The notes under the pieces: generated by a model | Seen by the model: the letters and a program-made list of their open reading frames with translations, nothing else | The model's database searches: none | Told to the model about the DNA's origin: nothing | In this document: positions 5,207 through 7,834 of the stretch, in pieces | Layout: every line of letters starts with the position of its first letter | How positions within the stretch are numbered: position 1 is the stretch's first letter | From: CAZDDA01 sp964568045 | GTDB lineage: Bacteria; Bipolaricaulota; Bipolaricaulia; UBA7950; UBA9294 | DNA length: 7,834 bases | NCBI GenBank assembly: GCA_964568045.1 | Contig: CAZMOL010000069.1 | Span: 1 to 7,834 of the forward strand | Reading direction: 5' to 3' | Program-made: the position numbers and the translations under genes

Positions 5207-6532
5207 TCAAAGCGGGATCTCCTCGGTCTTCTCGGTGAATGAGACCCCCATTTGCGATAATTCCTCAAGGACCGGCTCATAGATTTCCGGGACAACAGGG
5301 ACCTGAACACCGACTAGGTCAATCTTTCCCTGCAGGATCAGCTTGGTCGCGATCGCCGCAGGAAGGCCCACCAGGCGGGACATGGAAGAGTCTCCATGCC
5401 GGATGCCGTAGTCGATCAGTGTGCTGGTCGTCTTCTCTGCGCGGCCGGAATACCGGGCGACAAACGCATGCTGCATGATGAGCATGTCCCGTTCTCCGCG
5501 TGCATAGCGCATCTTCGCCAGCATCCGGGTAGCGAGGACATCTAGTGGACTGTGGGTACCTTCCGGGAGAGGGTCTTTGCCCAGAAAACCGAGCCACTCC
5601 AGATCGGAGATGACCTTCGAGTCTGCATCGATCTTGAAAAACGCTGCAAGATCGGTCTTGAGATCCAGGCCGTCCCCTCCAACCAGTTGGGTAGTGAAAT
5701 CGCGGAAGGTGAGACCGACAAGATCGTCACGCACGTGTTCGTCGAGCAGTCCCAACTTGCCGACTGCCTTCAGTGTCTCGCACCACCCCGGATAGCGCAG
5801 CGTCCCGCGGAACATGCGCTTCACGCTGGGGATCCCGTAGGTCTCCATGTAGGGCAGGGAATCCCGATTGGGATAGCCTTCGAGCGTGCCGAACCCCTCG
5901 ATTTCCACCGGCCAATGATGGGCGAACAGTTCCTCTCCTGGGATGTCGATGACCCCGCCATCTTTTAGATAGCGGGCCGGGTTCTTGCCGGCGAGAATAA
6001 CTCCGCGCGGGCTCCAGGAGAACTTGTAGCCGAGCGGATTGTCGTTTGCCTCCGGTGCAGGTAGGCCGCCGCAGTAGGAGGAGAACTCAACGAGTTCGCC
6101 ATCGTTTGCCTTGATCCGATCGATGACCTGCATCGCCGACATGTGGTCGAGTCCGGGGTCAACGCCGATCTCGTTTAGCAGGATGACTCCCGCGTCCTTC
6201 GCCGCTGCGTCGAGGGCCTTCATCTCGTCTTTCACATACGATGTGGTGACCATCAGCCGTCGATGTTTCACGCACCATTGCGCTACGAGGGGATGGTAAA
6301 CGTAGGGCAGGAGGCTGATTGCCAGGTCTGCCTCGTGGATGAGCTTCTCCAAAGCGGCGGTGTCGTTGACGTTGAGTTGCTCTGCAGAACCGTTGTCTGC
6401 ATCTCCCACCAGGGTCTGTGCCTTCTGCAGCGTCCGGCTTGCCACCTTCACCGCAAACCCTTCTTGCTCGAGCAAGTAGCGAACCAACGGCGCGGCAACA
6501 AGGCCGGCGCCGAGGACCAGGACTTTTTTCAC
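5207..6532 (-). CDS. Saccharopine dehydrogenase (L-glutamate-forming)
   Basis: A 441-residue protein from a GTG start. It oxidises saccharopine with NAD(P) to 2-aminoadipate 6-semialdehyde and glutamate, the second step of lysine breakdown by the saccharopine route; cytoplasmic. Residues 1-30 are a Rossmann nucleotide-binding unit (KKVLVLGAGLVAAPLVRYLL, GxGxxxxP-type loop at 8-15). Family hallmarks follow: SLLPYVYHPLVA (73-84), EIGVDPGLDHMSAM (121-134), CGGLPAPEANDNPLGYKFSW (154-173), then LEGYPNRDSLPYMETYGI and RGTLRYPGW. These match the C-terminal SDH half of animal and plant AASS/LKR-SDH nearly motif for motif, as I recall those sequences, and the length fits a stand-alone SDH. It follows the reductase gene after 45 bp, clearly as an operon. 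A reverse, biosynthetic role as in fungal Lys9 is possible but less likely, given the AASS-like partner. Confidence 0.92.
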   Translation of the reverse strand: MKKVLVLGAGLVAAPLVRYLLEQEGFAVKVASRTLQKAQTLVGDADNGSAEQLNVNDTAALEKLIHEADLAISLLPYVYHPLVAQWCVKHRRLMVTTSYVKDEMKALDAAAKDAGVILLNEIGVDPGLDHMSAMQVIDRIKANDGELVEFSSYCGGLPAPEANDNPLGYKFSWSPRGVILAGKNPARYLKDGGVIDIPGEELFAHHWPVEIEGFGTLEGYPNRDSLPYMETYGIPSVKRMFRGTLRYPGWCETLKAVGKLGLLDEHVRDDLVGLTFRDFTTQLVGGDGLDLKTDLAAFFKIDADSKVISDLEWLGFLGKDPLPEGTHSPLDVLATRMLAKMRYARGERDMLIMQHAFVARYSGRAEKTTSTLIDYGIRHGDSSMSRLVGLPAAIATKLILQGKIDLVGVQVPVVPEIYEPVLEELSQMGVSFTEKTEEIPL

Positions 6533-6558
6533 GTTCGATTCTCCTTTCTCAGGGGCAT
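6529..6558 (-). CDS. Possible 9-residue mini-ORF between the two lysine-degradation genes
   Basis: On the - strand ATG 6558 opens MPLRKENRT and stops at a TGA that overlaps the dehydrogenase GTG as GTGA. It has its own AAGGAG (6568-6573) 9 nt upstream, just after the reductase stop. The arrangement would allow ribosomes to terminate and restart on the dehydrogenase, coupling the two genes. A chance origin is quite possible at this length. Confidence 0.25.
   Translation of the reverse strand: MPLRKENRT
6541..6546 (-). promoter_or_regulatory. Shine-Dalgarno AAGGAG of saccharopine dehydrogenase
   Basis: AAGGAG sits 8 nt before the GTG at 6532 and supports that non-ATG start. The same bases are codons of the possible mini-ORF at 6529-6558. 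Confidence 0.7.
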
Positions 6559-6577
6559 AGGTTTTGTCTCCTTCTGT

Positions 6578-7834
6578 CTAGAGATGTCTCTCGATGTAGC
6601 GGTAGTCGGGGGTCAACTCACCACGATAGGCAATCACGGCGCGTCTGATCGGAGCAGGTAGCCCGCATGACTCAAAATCACCGGAAAAGTCGGCCCGAGC
6701 GATCGCGGGAACGTAGTCTTTCAGTATCCCGCTGAAATATGCGGACGCCTCCCGTGGCAGTTCACTTGGGAGAATCTCCACCGCCATGACCACCGGCCCG
6801 TTTCCCTCTATGCCGTCGATCGCACGGTCGGTGATCGGATCGTAAACGTACACTGGGCTATCCGGTTCGGTTGCCTTGACGGTACACTCGATTGCTCCTT
6901 CGACATCACAGCTGATGTCCCCGATGACTCGCAGGCGGAGCCGGTCCTCCTGAACCATCTCCTTGGCGAGCTGCTTGGTCAGCAGACGCGGATAGGCGGG
7001 TTCCCAGTAGATGCAGTTCACAAGGATATCCAAGTATGGGATGTGGCGTTCGAAGACGCCCTGGTATCGTTCGGGGTGGTCGTAGTACTCTTGCAGGTCG
7101 AACGGCCGGTCCGAAGCGATTGGCTCGACCATGTGCTCTTCCTTGAATACGACCTTGTAAATCGCATGTTTTGACGGGATCTCTCCCTCTGCAAGGGAGG
7201 GAAGATCCTCGGCAGCAATCTCGCGCACCGGCAAGAGGTCGAGGATCTCCTGGGCGCCGCGGGAGACATTCCCGTAGCCGGCGAGGCCGACAACGAGCGG
7301 AACGATCGACTCAGGGAGTCCATCGTCGGAGATCCGCTTTCCGACACGACGGATCGCATCTTTTGCTGCTGTAAGGTTGGCGTAGTTCAAGGCGCGATCG
7401 ATCGCGCAAAATGGTGTTTGAATCCCCTCCCAGGAAAGACGTCGACCCAGCGCCCACAGCGTTTCTATCATACCGGCGAGGCCGGCGTAGTTCCCGAAGA
7501 AGATCAGGCGGCGACCGCGCTCATCGGTTACCTTCTCGTAGTCGATTAGGGTGCACCCCAGTTCAAGCATTCGTCTCAGCATCGGCATGTTGTAGGACTG
7601 CCCCTTGATCGTGTGGGAGAAGAAGACGTAGATCTTGCCTTCCTCAAATGCTGCGGTGGGGATTTCTTTAATCCCAACGATGACGGGGCAACTTGACAGA
7701 TCTTTCGACACTGTAATGTCGGCGTCCCGGTACTCCTTATCGCGAAACGCCCGCTTTTGGGAAGATTGGACGACTATCTCGATGGCGTGGTTCTGGGCGA
7801 GTTCACGTGCGTCCTGCGGAATCAACGGGACGCG
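6578..7834 (-). CDS. Lysine-ketoglutarate reductase (saccharopine-forming), 5' end outside window
   Basis: 418 residues are visible, beginning RVPLIPQDARELA at the window edge. The true start lies beyond, probably only some 10-20 residues away, since the family begins with a short strand before (E)RRxPLxP. It condenses lysine with 2-oxoglutarate using NAD(P)H to give saccharopine, the first committed step of lysine catabolism. It shows the alanine dehydrogenase/transhydrogenase-like N-terminal domain with KRAFRDKEY (28-36), FFSHTIKGQ (71-79), LIDYEKVTDERG (96-107), FGNYAGLAGMIE (113-124), then the nucleotide loop GYGNVSRGAQEIL (186-198), YYDHPERY (250-257), NCIYWEPAYPRLLT (273-286), GDISCDVEGAIE (305-316) and a final LTPDYRYIERHL. 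All correspond to the LKR half of AASS as I recall it. The C-terminus is complete (TAG 6578-6580) at the point where AASS continues into its SDH half, so this is a stand-alone gene, not a broken fusion. Confidence 0.9.
   Translation of the reverse strand, partial: RVPLIPQDARELAQNHAIEIVVQSSQKRAFRDKEYRDADITVSKDLSSCPVIVGIKEIPTAAFEEGKIYVFFSHTIKGQSYNMPMLRRMLELGCTLIDYEKVTDERGRRLIFFGNYAGLAGMIETLWALGRRLSWEGIQTPFCAIDRALNYANLTAAKDAIRRVGKRISDDGLPESIVPLVVGLAGYGNVSRGAQEILDLLPVREIAAEDLPSLAEGEIPSKHAIYKVVFKEEHMVEPIASDRPFDLQEYYDHPERYQGVFERHIPYLDILVNCIYWEPAYPRLLTKQLAKEMVQEDRLRLRVIGDISCDVEGAIECTVKATEPDSPVYVYDPITDRAIDGIEGNGPVVMAVEILPSELPREASAYFSGILKDYVPAIARADFSGDFESCGLPAPIRRAVIAYRGELTPDYRYIERHL

Noticed and set aside
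5552..5968. + strand open frame inside saccharopine dehydrogenase
   Set aside because: It is an antisense shadow of a strongly conserved enzyme, caused by its codon bias.

Overview
The window looks like bacterial chromosome of moderate to fairly high GC, with short to medium intergenic gaps, GTG and ATG starts, and clear Shine-Dalgarno (SD) sequences. Nothing marks it as phage or plasmid. I see no rRNA, tRNA, CRISPR array or insertion sequence. The taxon cannot be fixed from sequence alone. Two secreted Cys-rich orphan proteins and a eukaryote-like saccharopine pathway encoded as two genes fit a poorly sampled bacterial lineage, but that is a guess.

Left part, + strand: the last codons of an unidentified gene (to 49); a secreted Cys-rich protein (224-784); a LolA-fold protein with a DUF4367-like C-terminus and no visible signal peptide (926-2104); a small GGQ-domain release-factor-like protein (2183-2584); and a multi-pass membrane protein of the MATE/flippase type (2838-4211). 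The membrane protein reading frame is cut by one in-frame TAG at 3105-3107.

Middle: 99 bp between convergent genes (4212-4310) holds two perfect hairpins. On the - strand follows a second secreted Cys-rich protein (4880 down to 4311), which appears to be a diverged paralogue of the one at 224-784. About 326 bp without a gene separates it from the next operon.

Right part, - strand: a two-gene lysine-catabolism operon. Lysine-ketoglutarate reductase (7834 down to 6578, 5' end outside the window) is followed after 45 bp by saccharopine dehydrogenase (6532 down to 5207). Together they match the two halves of the eukaryotic bifunctional enzyme AASS and would convert lysine plus 2-oxoglutarate through saccharopine to aminoadipate semialdehyde and glutamate. 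The 45-bp gap contains a possible 9-residue mini-ORF that overlaps the dehydrogenase start codon.

The most interesting items are the pair of Cys-rich secreted paralogues, which I cannot tie to a characterised system, and the amber-interrupted membrane protein. The other genes belong to recognisable families.
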